This document shows, piece after piece, positions 22,655-34,860 of a stretch of 64,000 nt of DNA (positions are counted from its first letter, which is position 1; each line of letters begins with the position of its first letter). The notes under the pieces are model-generated. The model had not been told where the DNA came from and did not search any database. It saw only the letters and a program-made list of their open reading frames with translations. Position numbers and translations under genes: made by a program. The DNA is from Aplysia californica (taxonomy: Eukaryota; Mollusca; Gastropoda; Aplysiida; Aplysiidae). The DNA is taken from assembly GCF_000002075.1 (NCBI RefSeq), contig NW_004797811.1, forward strand, positions 136,419 through 200,418. Reading direction: 5' to 3'.

Positions 22655-22858
22655 AATTGGAAATCATGAGGGTATCAATTTTAAAACCTTGTTGACTCAT
22701 AGCTTCATTTTAAGATAGTTTTTTTTTTTGGACTGGTGATTTATGTTTTTGTTAGTTGAATTGGAAGTCAAGCATTAGTAATAAACTAACAGTAGAACAG
22801 CAATGCATTTATGAGTGTACAGTCTGGAGGCTATTAAAGCTGATACCCTCACAAATTC
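22655..22858. mobile_element. MITE-E
   Basis: TTGGAAATCATGAGGGTATC mirrors GATACCCTCACAAATTCCAGA across about 200 bp; the inverted ends share about 25 bp. I saw no second copy in the window. Confidence 0.72.
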
Positions 22859-23048
22859 CAGATTTTGATAATACCACCTGGATTTATTTTAACGAACCCT
22901 TTCATTTTTACTTCCAAAAATCTTTTTTTTTCTGAATTTACTTTTTCCAAAATTATAATGAATTGATGTCCATGATCACTGACCACAGGCTTTGAAGGGG
23001 CTCAGGCACTTGTTAGGGTCTTGTATAAAATGTAGAGGACTGGCGACA

Positions 23049-23252
23049 TTATACAGGGTGCCCTTTGTTGATGGGATCCGATCGGGTCGGGACGGGGGCG
23101 ATCGCCCCACTCATCGCCTGAAAACAAACAAGTTTGTTTTTGAGTCGGTGAGTCGGGTGCAATCGACTTGTGCCAGGATAGTCGCTTTGCACCCTCAATC
23201 TGGTTAGCAAACCGACCCGACCCGACTTGATCCCTCAATATGCACCCTGTAG
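23049..23252. mobile_element. MITE-D copy 2 (CAGGGTGC ends)
   Basis: TACAGGGTGCCCTTTGTTGA and GGGATCCGATCGGGTCGGG mirror CGACCCGACTTGATCCC and TCAATATGCACCCTGTA. It shares the GAAAACAAACAAGTTTGTTT core with 3269-3527. Confidence 0.82.
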
Positions 23253-23535
23253 CCTACTAGAAAGAGACCTTCTTATCTACAACTTCATTACGTATGCTTC
23301 AGTCATGTATGTTGAATAGATATGATTCTTGTTAAAACGAACCACATAATTTTTTTTAAACAGAGTATTTAACTTAGAGAGAGCTCTGCATATAATTACC
23401 AGTAATAAGTGGACAAAGAAACACGCTATTTTATTTACGCCATGAGCTACTTAGAGGCCACTCCGAAAAGACAATCAAGCTGTAGAGAGAAACCGAGCAC
23501 TATTTAGGTTTGCACATTTGGTACCGTACATCGTC

Positions 23536-23883
23536 TTAACCCGATGGGCCCGTGGGCACACACCTCGACCTGCTGTGGTTGAACTCTTTGTCTGCGGCAA
23601 GTCGCTTCCGACAGCTCATGGTCAGAACCTCTGTACCGGTGAGCTGCTGGCAGCGGTACGGGAGCATTCCTTTATGACAACTTCAACATCAAATTACTTT
23701 TCAGGAATTTGTGAAAACAGGTCTCTTTTATTGGAAGTTCATTCATTAGATGAAGAACTATCGAAATAGGTTCACTTGTTTTGATTTAATGACCAGTTTA
23801 GTGATGAATATGTCATTTTTAGAATTCGTAACAAAGGAGGGTCAGGGCATAGTGGATTTATCCCCTCGGAGGTAAAGAGTTAA
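23536..23883. repeat. TTAA-bounded repeat K, copy 1
   Basis: Begins TTAACCCGATGGGCCCGTGG and ends CCCCTCGGAGGTAAAGAGTTAA. Its right half is repeated at 25150-25356. A piggyBac-like MITE is likely but the inverted ends are weak. Confidence 0.6.
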
Positions 23884-24233
23884 AACACAGCAGTTGTCTC
23901 CCAGGAGCTCAAGTGCAGGGAGCCAGGGCTCAAAGGGTTAATAAAGCACCACCAGTTTTTAGATTAAAAATATATATATACAGTTTTAATTTTTTAAGCA
24001 CAGATCATTGTTATAAAAAATTGAATTTCTCATTTATTGTAATTGAAAGATGTTAGAATGACTGTTCTTTTTTGTTGTTGTATCTCTATAAGAAATCTAC
24101 ATGAATGCATCAGATATGTATGGTTTCCTTGAACATTATCTCATTGTTTTTTATAGCTCGCTTCATGTTATTAATTACAGAATTACTGAACTTCTCCGTG
24201 AGATTGAAAGGTTGCACATGTTTTTTTTTGTTT

Positions 24234-24234
<1 letters not shown>

Positions 24235-24268
<34 letters not shown>

Positions 24269-24430
24269 CTCTCTCTCAGTCTCTGTCTCTCTCTCTCAGT
24301 CTCTGTCTCTCTCTCACACTATCTCCGACACTCTCTCTCTCTCTCTCTCTCACTCTCTCTCACACACTCTTTCTCTCTCTCTCTTTCTCTCTCTCTCTCT
24401 ATGTCAACTGTTACCATAGTTGTGATATTC

Positions 24431-24472
<42 letters not shown>

Positions 24473-24566
24473 TCACACAGACTTTCTCTCTCTTTCTCAC
24501 CCACTCTCTCTCTCTTTCTCTCTCTCTCTATGTCAACTGTTACCATAGTTGTGATATTCTAGAACT
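24235..24566. repeat. CT-rich microsatellite with an internal duplicated block
   Basis: TCTCTC runs contain two identical 47-bp blocks at about 24389 and 24519 (TATGTCAACTGTTACCATAG, TTGTGATATTCTAGAACT). A tandem duplication copied block plus microsatellite. Confidence 0.92.
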
Positions 24567-24685
24567 GCAAGGTAACTCTGCCTTAAAAAGTGCTACATTC
24601 TTCTGTTGTTACACTTATTTATTTACTTACTCTTTAGTCACTCGTTCTGTTGTATAATTCAGGGCACATTTATTTCTATGTGCAG

Positions 24686-24689
<4 letters not shown>

Positions 24690-24716
<27 letters not shown>

Positions 24717-24820
24717 AATATAAATATTCATTGTTATTATTGTTATTATTATCATTATTACTATTTTTATTATTATTATTATTATTATTTTATTACTATC
24801 GTTATTGTTATTATTACTCC
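24690..24820. repeat. TA then TTA microsatellites
   Basis: TATATA run followed by ATT/TTA triplets. Confidence 0.93.
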
Positions 24821-25149
24821 TATCGCGTGCTGTTGTCTTTGTGGGATTATTTAGCCTCAAGACAAGCGCCGCCTTAGACCAATGAGAAGATAGCTGTCGT
24901 CGTTGTAGTGGTCATGTTCTGTTGGAGGCTCCCGGCGAGACTTATTTTTCTGTCGGTCACGTGCGTAAGCTTTAGTGCAGTCAAAAATTTGTGGCGCAAC
25001 TTATCCTCAAATATCTCTTAAACGGGTGAATCACAGTCGCTCATACTTTGCACAGCAGTTTGTATCAATTTGTCTTAACTTAATCATATTTTTCCACAAC
25101 AAATGAGGCTAGATGAAAAAACTTTTCTTTTTAAATTTATGTAAAATAT

Positions 25150-25356
25150 TATAAGCATCAAATTACTTTTCGACAATTGCCGAAAACAGGTCTGTTATAC
25201 CGGAAGTTCATTCATTCATTAAATGAAGAACTATCAAAATAGGTTTACCAGTTTCGATTTAATGACCCATTTAATGACGTTTTTGTCGCTTTTAGATTTA
25301 GCACCAAAAAAAGGCACTTGTGTAGTGGGTTTACCCCCTCGGAGATAAAGAATTAA
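25150..25356. repeat. Repeat K, copy 2 (right part)
   Basis: ATCAAATTACTTTTCGACAAT through CCGGAAGTTCATTCATTC, ATGAAGAACTATCAAAATAGG to CCCCTCGGAGATAAAGAATTAA parallels 23680-23883 in the same orientation. Confidence 0.8.
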
Positions 25357-25564
25357 ATTAAGAGCTGTCTGGCTCAATGTTCGTTACTTGGATTTTCTAG
25401 TCTTTTTTTTTCGTACTACTGTAATGTACTAGAAGCATTTTTTGTTTTTCTTTTTGAAAATGTTTACACACGAGTAGAAGTGTAGAAAATGGATTTTTTA
25501 GGATGGTTATTGAGCATCTTTTTGGCAACTTATGTCTTGTTTCGACTGGCTGCACGGTGCTCGC

Positions 25565-25690
25565 ATGGTATCAATGGGGGAGTAGTAGTAGCAAGAATAA
25601 ATCCTACACTCATGATCAAAAAGTCTCGGGTTCGATTCTCTGAACATTTTATAAAGCGCACAGGTCCCATGCTTACATTTCATCCATGGC
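25565..25690 (+). mobile_element. Degenerate tRNA-like SINE head
   Basis: GGGTTCGATTCTC is a good polymerase III B box; the preceding 35-40 bases are only loosely A-box like. This is probably a decayed tRNA-derived SINE, not a tRNA gene. Confidence 0.45.
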
Positions 25691-27443
25691 TGCTCATACT
25701 CTAGTTGAAGTGATACCCCTAAAAGATACAACCACAGCATGTTATCACAGTGGCTTTCCTTTAAAAAATGGCTCCGGGGGGGGGGGGGGGGAGAGGGGAG
25801 GGGAGAGGGAAGCACTCCCAGAAAATCTTAAGATAGTCTGACCATTTTAGCTTTTTGTGTTCGTTTAAATGTTGGTCCTTTGGTTTCATGAAGAATGTAT
25901 ATGAAGTACGAAGAATGAGGTATGAAGAAAAGCTTTCTGATTCTACACAGCTGAGAGGTATTATTTATGAGATCATTATAGTATAGAAAAGGATAGTGGA
26001 GAAGGAAGTGCACCATTTTTTCCTGGTATTAGTGGGGGGGGTATGCCGTCTCCTACACACTGTGGCTTGAAAGTTACCAAATTTACTCTGAGGAGGGGAA
26101 GTGCTTATGGGGAATAAAATCGGTACAAAATGCATGAAGTAAGCTTTCCTGTTTCAGCGTTATGTTTCGTGGGAAAGGCAGCTTTTTTGTTCTCACCCTT
26201 TCAGACGCAGAGGGAGTTGGAGAGAAAGACAGAGCTGAAACCTGGTGTAGAATTCTAGACCAACAGTTAAGGATGTGACCTTGTATCATTTGTTCTTCTT
26301 CATGCTGTGGAAGTCGAGATACATACTCGTACTGTGGGGCTGGGAAGGAGTTTTACTTTCATGATGTTTCTGTACTTTGTGCTGTGTTGTTTTTGTTGTT
26401 TGGGTGGAGCCTGGTAAGCCACACACAATATGAGTCGATACCTTACAATGACAAACTCTCGTACGAGTTTTTCAGTTTGCCGTTAGATGTTGTTTGATAT
26501 TTATTCCTTTGTCTTCTTCTTCTTCTTCTTCTTCTTCTTCACTCTTCTCTGGCTGTGACTCACCGATACGCGTGTAATGTAAATAGAAGTCTTTGTTTTT
26601 ACCGTGTGGCGGTCGTGAAGGTGTCCTGCTCTCTTGCGTGTGTGTGGCTGAAATCTCTTTACATTCCACCCACTTTGTCTGTTTTGTATTGAGGCTAAAT
26701 ACTTCTCACTGATGCACCTGCAGTGTCGTCGCCATTGTTCGTCGTTGTTGTTATGCTGGACTCATTATTGTCCCCACGGGGTATAATATAGTTTTTGTCC
26801 TCGGTCTGAATGCCTCTGAAGTCCCTTATGTAAACTGGAGTAAACAAGGGTATAGTATAAAATAGCTGTAGTATTTCCGGAGAAATCTCCCCTTGTACAA
26901 TGAGACCTGTTGGTTTGTTTGTTTTGTGAGTGTTCCCTTGTCATGGGCTCCCTCTCGCTCTTGCTCATGAAGTGTCGGTCATTAGACGTATTCTATCTAA
27001 GTAAACGGTCTCGACGTTACTCCTTCCTAGAGATCCCAGCTTCCAGAGATGTGTATAAAGAAAATTTGACCCCGGACCAGTTGTCACGAACTTTATAGTA
27101 TAATTTTTGTAAGGTCTCTACACATAACCTTAAAAAATGCAGTGTTTTTTTTAATTTCCCGCTCAATCCTCCAACTCGTCTAAAGGAATAGTCCAGTTGT
27201 CTCACCCTTCACAAATATCCCTTGTAAAACTTCTCAATGGACTTATAGCCGACCTGACCATCAATGATTTATTTATAGAGGCACCAGCCATCCACATCCA
27301 GGGGCTCTTTTAGCCTAAAAACTCATAGCCATCATGCGACATACTGGTGCAGTTTGGATTCCTTATCTTTCCGTTGAAGTGTTTGAGAAATTACTGACTT
27401 AATGTAAGGTCTTCATGATATTTAGATTATTGTAGTACATTTG

Positions 27444-27525
27444 TGTGTCATGGTGGTGAAATCAGGCGCTCGTCAAAATAATGAAATCAAAGAAACAGAC
27501 ATTACACACAAGTAGGGTAACTGAT
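27444..27525. mobile_element. MITE-A end fragment
   Basis: TGTGTCATGGTGGTGAAATC, GGCGCTCGTCAAAATAATGA and AAAGAAACAGACATT match the family's end. The rest is absent. Confidence 0.8.
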
Positions 27526-28703
27526 CAGGCTTTCAATTTCGCAGATCTAGAAAAAATTTGGCACCAAAAATGAAAAGCAGGCGTTTTGTCAGTTTCAGCT
27601 TAGGGCAGAACTAACTGATTCTTGCACAGAATTAATAATTATGCCCCTTGTGTGGCAGAGTCCAGCCGTAATAACCTGTAAGTGTAAGTGTACAAATACC
27701 GTACCGTCTAGTGTACAGCTCTTCTCACAGGACCTTTCTCCCTCGTACAGACATCATTTCCACCTTCCTACCCTTCTTGTACAGTGACATCGGCTGTCAT
27801 GGGCGTAGAATTCCTGACTGTGTGTGATATTTGATGTTTTTTCTCTGCTTCTGCCAAGCGATATATGCTTGCACGTTGCCCTTACTACGATGAACCGTAG
27901 AACTTGAGACGTGAGTGAATGGCTCAGAATGATGTGTCGGTCGGTGGTTATAACGATAGATCGGGTTTTAAGACCTCTCAAGAGTACTGATTTTGTTGAA
28001 CTTGAAATAGTGGGCAGTGATACAATGTGTATGATGAGCTTTTTACAATAAAATACCGTACCTTCCAAGAGCTCCCATGGAATTCTGGGTTTATAATTGA
28101 AATTAAGTTACGTCATGCTGTGCCTTTAAGAGTTGGGTTTGCATTGCAAAAATATTACAGAAGTCGCCCTGTGCTTTTAGGGTTGTTTTTTTTTCTTTAT
28201 ATTGAAAAAGTTATTCTAGCGAGAATTCAAGATTAGCATAGAATTTCAGCAAAATTTTAATGGGTTAATTTCACTTAGTAAAAAGAAATATCAAATTAAG
28301 ATTAGCATTGAACTTAAGTAATATTTGTTAATTTCATTTTATGTAAATAAAATATCACAAATACAGAAACGGTTAGCAGAAAATTATTTTCAGTTTTCTC
28401 TAATACGTACAATATTTCAAAAGTATGAGTGGACCCTCATTAGGAGAGTTTACCCATAAGTAGCTACCAGTCTCAGAAAATGCGAAAAGCCCAGACTGAC
28501 CTGTCACCAGTTTCACAGAATTCGGTTATTTCCCAGCTTCTCTCCAAAAGTCGTATTTCTTACAAGTGAAACTCCTTTACACCCACCTTCTTATACTTGT
28601 TCCTCTGTAAAATGTTCGCATACCGGTATGATCTGTTAGTACATTCTTTTGAACGTTGTTTTTTGACCACTGCAGGAACAGTGGCTTTTAGCGGAGGGAT
28701 TGT

Positions 28704-28938
28704 CAAGTCAATAAACTATTTTAAAGCATCCAGTTATGAGAATAGTCAATAAACTATTTATAAAACATCCAGTTATGAGAATAGTCAATAAACTATTTAT
28801 AAAACATCCAGTTATGAGAATAGTCAATAAACTATTTATAAAACATCCAGTTATGAGAATAGTCAATAAACTATTTATAAAACATCCAGTTATGAGAATA
28901 GTCAATAAACTATTATAAAGCTTCCAGTTATGAGAATG
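28704..28938. repeat. 39-bp minisatellite, about six units
   Basis: Units of GAGAATAGTCAATAAACTAT plus TTATAAAACATCCAGTTAT are almost identical. Because 39 is a multiple of three, both strands give open repetitive frames that are not genes. Confidence 0.95.
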
Positions 28939-30522
28939 AAATTCGTCAAAATGACTGGAATAAAAAAGTTTTTTTCACACCTCATACGTTACGGAGGGCT
29001 CTCCTCGGCATTTTTAGTCAAAATAATTTTTGGGTCCTTTCATAATATGTGTTATGAACGGCGAAAGAAATATCTACCGCATGTTTGAGTTTGAGGAGAG
29101 TTGTTGTCTTCAGTATATGTATCTCGACTCTTAGGGTTTTTTCCAGTCAGTTTAGACAAACTTTACTATCTTTCTCTCTTTTCAAATCAAATTATTCGTA
29201 ATTTTATTTTAGAACATACAACTCTGTGATACACCTATATATCAGAATGTGGTAACAGTATGGGTCTCTAATTTGAACTTTGATCTTTGTCTCCTTTTTT
29301 TTCTTTTTTTTTTTGGAATTTGATAACTTTCTTCACATAAAATTGTCTTCATACAGCGTAGAGTGAAATCAATAACGTACATAGACCATTGTGTCACAAA
29401 TAAATGGCTTTCTTTACCTCGATTTATTTATTGTTCTCCTAAATTTGGAAAAGTGTTTAGTCTAGGTCAGTGTGAACATTATGACGGCATTTTAGTAATA
29501 AGTGGTTGATTTTGTCGCCCGAGACTTGTATCATTTTCGTACGAGACTTCTTCATTTTCCAAATGGTAGTCAAATAAAAGTTGTCCTTCCTTGGTATCCT
29601 TTATGAGTGTCCTGGCAGGAGAAAAAATAAGTTTATATGTACGAAAGGCTTTGTGACAAAGTGGGTTTGCTCCGACATTATGAACTCCGATATTCACCCT
29701 CTTAATTTGAATTGTGAGTAGAAACTCTTATCTTTACTACTATATATAATAAGATCTTTTGTCACTAAAAGTGCTGTTTCAAGTTCATAATTAATACAGC
29801 TATGTTTCAGCTTCGTTTTAAATCTCTGTGTAAGGATGGTGAATCAAATAATCAGCTTTTTCCAAGTTTTTCACACTCTCGATTGTAAAGCATTTTGTCC
29901 CGAAGCCATTCATATATTTCTATTGTTTGTCGTCGATCATCGTAGAACAAGAATTAAAGCCTATACTTTGATCTATTCCAAGTTATGTGAGGTTCGTATT
30001 GGAGGTATAGTAGGACATGATCTTTGTCATTGAGATCATACATGTTTTGGTCTCTCTTGATAAACTCAACATTTTCCACCTGTACTTAATACATAATCCA
30101 CAGGAGAGTGGCAGATGTTCGGATAACTGGATAATAATGATAATGATAATGGTAATAATAACAATAATAATAATAATGATAATAATAATAAGCATTTTAG
30201 TGTCTTGAAGTTTACTCCTACCCAACGTTTCTGTCTCGACAGGCGAGCCGGGTGGAGAATTTATTAAAGTTTCGTTGTGTGTAGATAATTAATTATTATG
30301 ACTATTTCCTGTAGCGTGCAGTCCAATAATCATTGGCGGAATCTGTGTTGTTTGACCAATGTCGGCGCTGAATGGTGGACACAACAGCACCCCTGGAGTG
30401 ACAGTACGTGGGTTGCTTCCACGACATAACCCCTCCCCCACACACACTTCCCTCTCCTTATGAATAGGCTTATTGTAAAAATTAGTCTTTGACAATAATT
30501 TGATAAACGTGGAACAAGAGCA

Positions 30523-30641
30523 NNNNNNNNNNNNNNNNNNNNNNNNNNNNNNNNNNNNNNNNNNNNNNNNNNNNNNNNNNNNNNNNNNNNNNNNNNNNNN
30601 NNNNNNNNNNNNNNNNNNNNNNNNNNNNNNNNNNNNNNNNN
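30523..30641. other. Assembly gap (119 N)
   Basis: Unsequenced bases directly followed by a TATATA run, so a dinucleotide repeat probably caused the gap. Confidence 0.99.
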
Positions 30642-30954
30642 TATATATATATCTAACTAAAAGGCTGTGACTGAAGCCCCATGTACATGATGGAGCGAGC
30701 TTGGCGTGTTGCAGAATGTGACTGTGTACATTTTTAAGCTTTCATGACTCATAATATTTTTGCTTTTCCTCATTCTTTTCCACATGGTTTCACATTAATA
30801 TCATTTTTATTCCCAGTTGTTTATTAGAATTTTTACATTACTTCTGTCTATTGACAATATTGATACAAGTAAACACTGAAAAAAAAGGAAATCTTGTTAA
30901 TTTGTTATGTATGTTGTTATGTCTCATTTTATGAGTAATTATACGTACAGTTGA

Positions 30955-31132
30955 ACCTGCTCTAATTATGGCTACCCGTCTAAGACAATCACCTGTACAA
31001 ATGACCACCTCTCTAAGACAATCACTTGTACAAATGACCACCTCTCTAAAACAAATACCTGTACAAACAAACACCTGTCTAAGACAATCACCTGTACAAC
31101 AAGACAATCACCTGTACAAACGACCACATCCC
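30955..31132. repeat. ~33-bp tandem repeat
   Basis: Units of CTCTAAGACAATCACCTGTA plus CAAATGACCACCT, four to five copies, the last ones rearranged. Close to a MITE-A copy. Confidence 0.88.
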
Positions 31133-31162
31133 ACTTCTTCCCCCTGTGCTTTTTCTGATTAA

Positions 31163-31627
31163 TGTGTCGCATCGCTTTGGAATCAAACGCTCGTCAATTT
31201 TTTGGTATGTAGAGTTTTTGGTGTCATATCTTAAAGCGTGCTCACTAAAATTTGTCATGATTTTGATGAAAAAAAAAATATCCATTGGACTGAGCGAAAG
31301 TCGATAGATATTTGTGTTTGAAGGAGGTGGGGGGTCACCAGGTTCCAGAGGTAAAATTAGCAAGAAAATGAATGCCAAAGTTTGGGGACTTCCAACGCTT
31401 GAGAGTCCTTGGAAACTGAATGTATTTTTTGTGCCTTTAATCAACGTTTTTCTGAAAAATCGAGAGAGAAACGTGTTTTGAAATGGGGATAAAATTATTG
31501 TATAGAGTGGTAGAGCCAAAAAAAAAAACAAGAATTTGCTCAAAAATTGCCAGATTGTCAGAAAAATGCCAATGTCTTCGTTTTCATTATTTTTGACAAG
31601 CGCCTGATTTCACCGCGATGCCTCACA
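31163..31627. mobile_element. MITE-A, full-length but diverged
   Basis: TGTGTCGCATCGCTTTGGAATC to CTGATTTCACCGCGATGCCTCACA, with internal CGCTCGTCAA and TTTGACAAGCGCC. Confidence 0.86.
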
Positions 31628-32034
31628 ATTAAATTATGATGACATAATCCTGTCTTAGATGTCTATGCGTGTGGTTGGAGGGCGCCACAGGTAGGTCGGA
31701 TCCTACTTCTTTGTAGGCTTATCTATTGTTTCTGTATTTCTGTCTTAGGCTTCGTCCTCCCTTCAATATCTGCCCATTATTGTGTCAGTGCGCTTCTCTT
31801 TACTCAAACTCGAGAATCTACTGTCAAAGACAAACATTTTTTCTCTTCAAGATTGTCTTGGACAAATTTGACAGGTACATCTGCATTGATAATACAAAAA
31901 TTAAGTTTGGGTGTACAAGCTGCTTAAGTTGACACTCGTAACAGTACGCATTTTGGCGTGGTTAACTCACTCTTTTATTTTAAACCTTTTTCATTTTAGT
32001 GTAGGTGTGTTTTCCGCCCTATCGACATATTTTA

Positions 32035-32105
32035 TGTCATATTGAGGTCAGTCCTGGCGCGCTTATGACCTCATGCAGTTGCGAGAGCCGTAAAACCCTC
32101 TACTA
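32035..32105 (+). mobile_element. Isolated SINE tail fragment
   Basis: TGGCGCGCTTATGACCTCATGC, GTTGCGAGAGCCGTAAAACC and CTCTACTATAAT: the shared 3' tail without an attached body. Confidence 0.7.
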
Positions 32106-32794
32106 TAATATTATATTGAGGTCACTTACATAATGTGGCAGCTGGAAGCGCCTGCATATGAAGTTTCTTAATGGTAACTTTTGGGACAAAATTTCACTGG
32201 GTGCTAAAATGTTTAGGGCTATGTTACGCAAAATATGGTCAGTACCAGGATTAATTCTTGAAGAAGAGACGCATTATGACTTTATCTTTCGTTGACAAGA
32301 GAATCACGTCCTGCCGCGTGAGGAAGCGTTCATAATAATATAATCAAATAATCACAGCTTCCCTTCCTAATTTTGGAACATCGTGACAGTCAAATTCACC
32401 CAAAGACGTGCTGTAGGTCTCAAAAACTAAACGTAAATAGACGTTCATAATCACAAATGAAACAGTAGCGTATGCCTAACAATACATTCAAAACTGTATC
32501 ATTGCCACAGAAATACCCTGTTCACCCCTATAGGACCACTCCATAGGCTGTCACAAGCTCTGATTGTATAAGCTGGCTATTACACTGGTCGAGTCTACCT
32601 CGATCACAAAGGTGAGGGGAACTCAAATAATCTCGTGCATGCACTGCTGCTGTGAGTGCTTTTTCCCCCCTTTTCTCTCTCCCCCCCCCCCCCCCCCCCC
32701 TCTTTTTTTACAGGGAACCGTCCTATAATCAGATCGTGACCTCGAACGAAATAACACACAAACTGGAGAAGCAGAGATGACAACTGTGAGTGGT

Positions 32795-32960
32795 TGGCGG
32801 GTGCTCTGATGTGGTTTGCTTCTTCTTTCCTATCAAACAACTATCGTCCTTATCTGTCCTTCTTCTTTTTTATGTTTGTTACTCTCTTGTAACTCCTCTA
32901 ATCTCATGGCGCTCATATATGACCTTATGCAGTTGCGAGCGCTGTAAAACCTCTACTAAT
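32795..32960 (+). mobile_element. R1 retroposon, + orientation
   Basis: GTTGGCGGGTGCTCTGATGTG to the tail TGGCGCTCATATATGACCTTAT, TGCGAGCGCTGTAAAACC. It has an R1 body but a GGCGCTC-type stem like R2, so it links the two families. Confidence 0.87.
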
Positions 32961-33283
32961 TAAGTACAAGAGATGACAATACTACAAGTAGCCTAATACA
33001 TGTCAACTATCAATTTGATTTAAAATTTGGCTGTCTTTGTCTCGTCTTTCGACGCCAGGAGCCGGTGCATATCTGAGTCACTCGAATCTGATTGGCGGTT
33101 TAGAAAAGTTGAGAAAAAGAATACAAAAAACAAGTACTCACAGAGGTCATGGGATTATTAGAAGCTAGTTCCCCTCCCGTTTGTGAAGTAGACTCAACCA
33201 GTATAATTAATCAGTGCTTGTGACGGCTATTACTGTGGTCCGAAAGGGGTGAACAGGGTATTTATGTAGCTCAGATTCCCACG

Positions 33284-33390
33284 CTGTCCGACGATTTGCC
33301 GACAGTGTCCGACGATTTGCCGACACTGTCCGACGATTTGCCGGCACTGTCCGACAATTTGCCGACATTGTCCGACGATCTGCAGACTTG
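33284..33390. repeat. 21-bp minisatellite
   Basis: Five units of TGTCCGACGATTTGCCGACA plus one base, with slight changes. Confidence 0.93.
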
Positions 33391-33785
33391 TAGCCGATGC
33401 TCTGCCGATCAAATTTGCTTCACTATTTTTCATCTCGCCTGACACAAGTAGGCCTACGAGCAATTGGTTCCCAGCCAGCATAACTGTGTCGGCCCGACGT
33501 CATTTTGATGTCGGACATTTCTCTATCGTCCTTATATTATTCTGCCCTTGGTAGATTCCTGATGACTGGCTTATTTTCATTCGTTGTAATAGAGTTTTAT
33601 TTATTTTAATGCCCCCTTAGAATCAACTCAGATCATTTGGCCCCCTTAAAATCAACTTAGATCTTTTGGGAGTGCTGTGCCTATCGGGGCCAGTATAATA
33701 GCCTGAGAGAAGGTGGTGCACAGTATTGTAGCTTATTGTTGTCCTGTACAAAGTGGGCTTTTCTGTTTTTGGTTGTTGTTTTTTT

Positions 33786-33974
33786 CGAAAGTTTTACGGC
33801 ACTTGCAACATAATAAAGTCATACAACAAGTGCCAAAGATTAGAGGTGTTACAAAGAGAGAAACAAACAGGAAAAAAGGAGGAGAGGTAAGGATATAGAA
33901 GAATATAATACATGCATAAGTTTGATAGGAAAGAAGGAGCAGACCACACCAGAACACCCGCCAAACACCCACCC
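33786..33974 (-). mobile_element. R1 retroposon
   Basis: GAAAGTTTTACGGCACTTGC to CACACCAGAACACCCGCCAA. Followed about 95 bp later by another R1. Confidence 0.88.
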
Positions 33975-34067
33975 TAGAAAGTTTACAGTTCTTGATAAAT
34001 TATGATATGATCAAGTAGACTTTCCCGCATGGGAATTCATCTCGTGTTTTTCTTCTTTATTTTAGAT

Positions 34068-34254
34068 TTAAGTTTTAGTAAGGTTTTTTTACAGCACTTG
34101 CAACACAATAAGGTCATACAAGTGCCGAAGATTACAGGTGTTACAAGAGAGTAACATTAGAAACAAGCCCCAAAAAAGGAGGGGAGAAAAAGACGATAGA
34201 TGTGATAGGAACGAAGAAGCAAACCATACCAGAGCACCCGCCAACCATCCACTG
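34068..34254 (-). mobile_element. R1 retroposon
   Basis: TTTAAGTTTTAGTAAGGTTT to CCAGAGCACCCGCCAACCAT, same orientation as the neighbour at 33786. Confidence 0.88.
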
Positions 34255-34860
34255 TTTTTCTTCAACGAGGAAGAGGCTTACCATTCCTTCAGACAGCTTG
34301 CTACCTCAGCATTATTAGGTGAAGAAAGTGTAAAATTCAAATATCTCAAATCATTATAAAAACTACCCCGCACCCCATGTTGCCCTTAATAAAACAAGAA
34401 GTTAGCCACTTGAATTATTAAAATCGGACAATAATTGAATTTTTTGTGATTTTTTGAAATTTTGATTTTTATTAACAACATGAAATACAACAAAAATTCG
34501 ATTTTCAAAGGTCCATAATTTTCAAAAAAGTACAATCAGACAATAAATAATCATATTTTTCGAAACAACAGTATACATATATTGCATTACTTAAATATTA
34601 CCATGATTGGCCAGTTATAAGAGGAGATATTATAAACATAAATCAAAGTCTGCAAAAAAATACTTATTCATCGTCAAAATTTGCCAATCGGTGGCACAGA
34701 GTCCATTTTCAAGGTGGTCTCAGAAAAAAAGTATTGATCCCTATTAGATAAAAACTTCTGTGATGATTGACATAAATACAGACATTATGTCTAATTTTTT
34801 TCAGACATGTAATAGATGATACAGTCAGACTACAATATCATTCAATGTGCTTTGAAATTA

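Noticed and set aside
25565-25690. Possible tRNA gene
   Set aside because: Only the B box is convincing; no cloverleaf can be drawn.
28704-28938. CRISPR-like regular array
   Set aside because: Units are contiguous 39-bp copies without unique spacers, in animal DNA; a minisatellite.
29479-29697. 72-codon minus-strand frame of normal amino-acid composition
   Set aside because: No recognised family, no neighbouring exons and no promoter signal; left unannotated but it is the least repeat-like of the intergenic frames.
33284-33390. CRISPR-like or protein-repeat array (QIVGQCR frame)
   Set aside because: A 21-bp minisatellite; the repeated peptide is a by-product of a unit length divisible by three.
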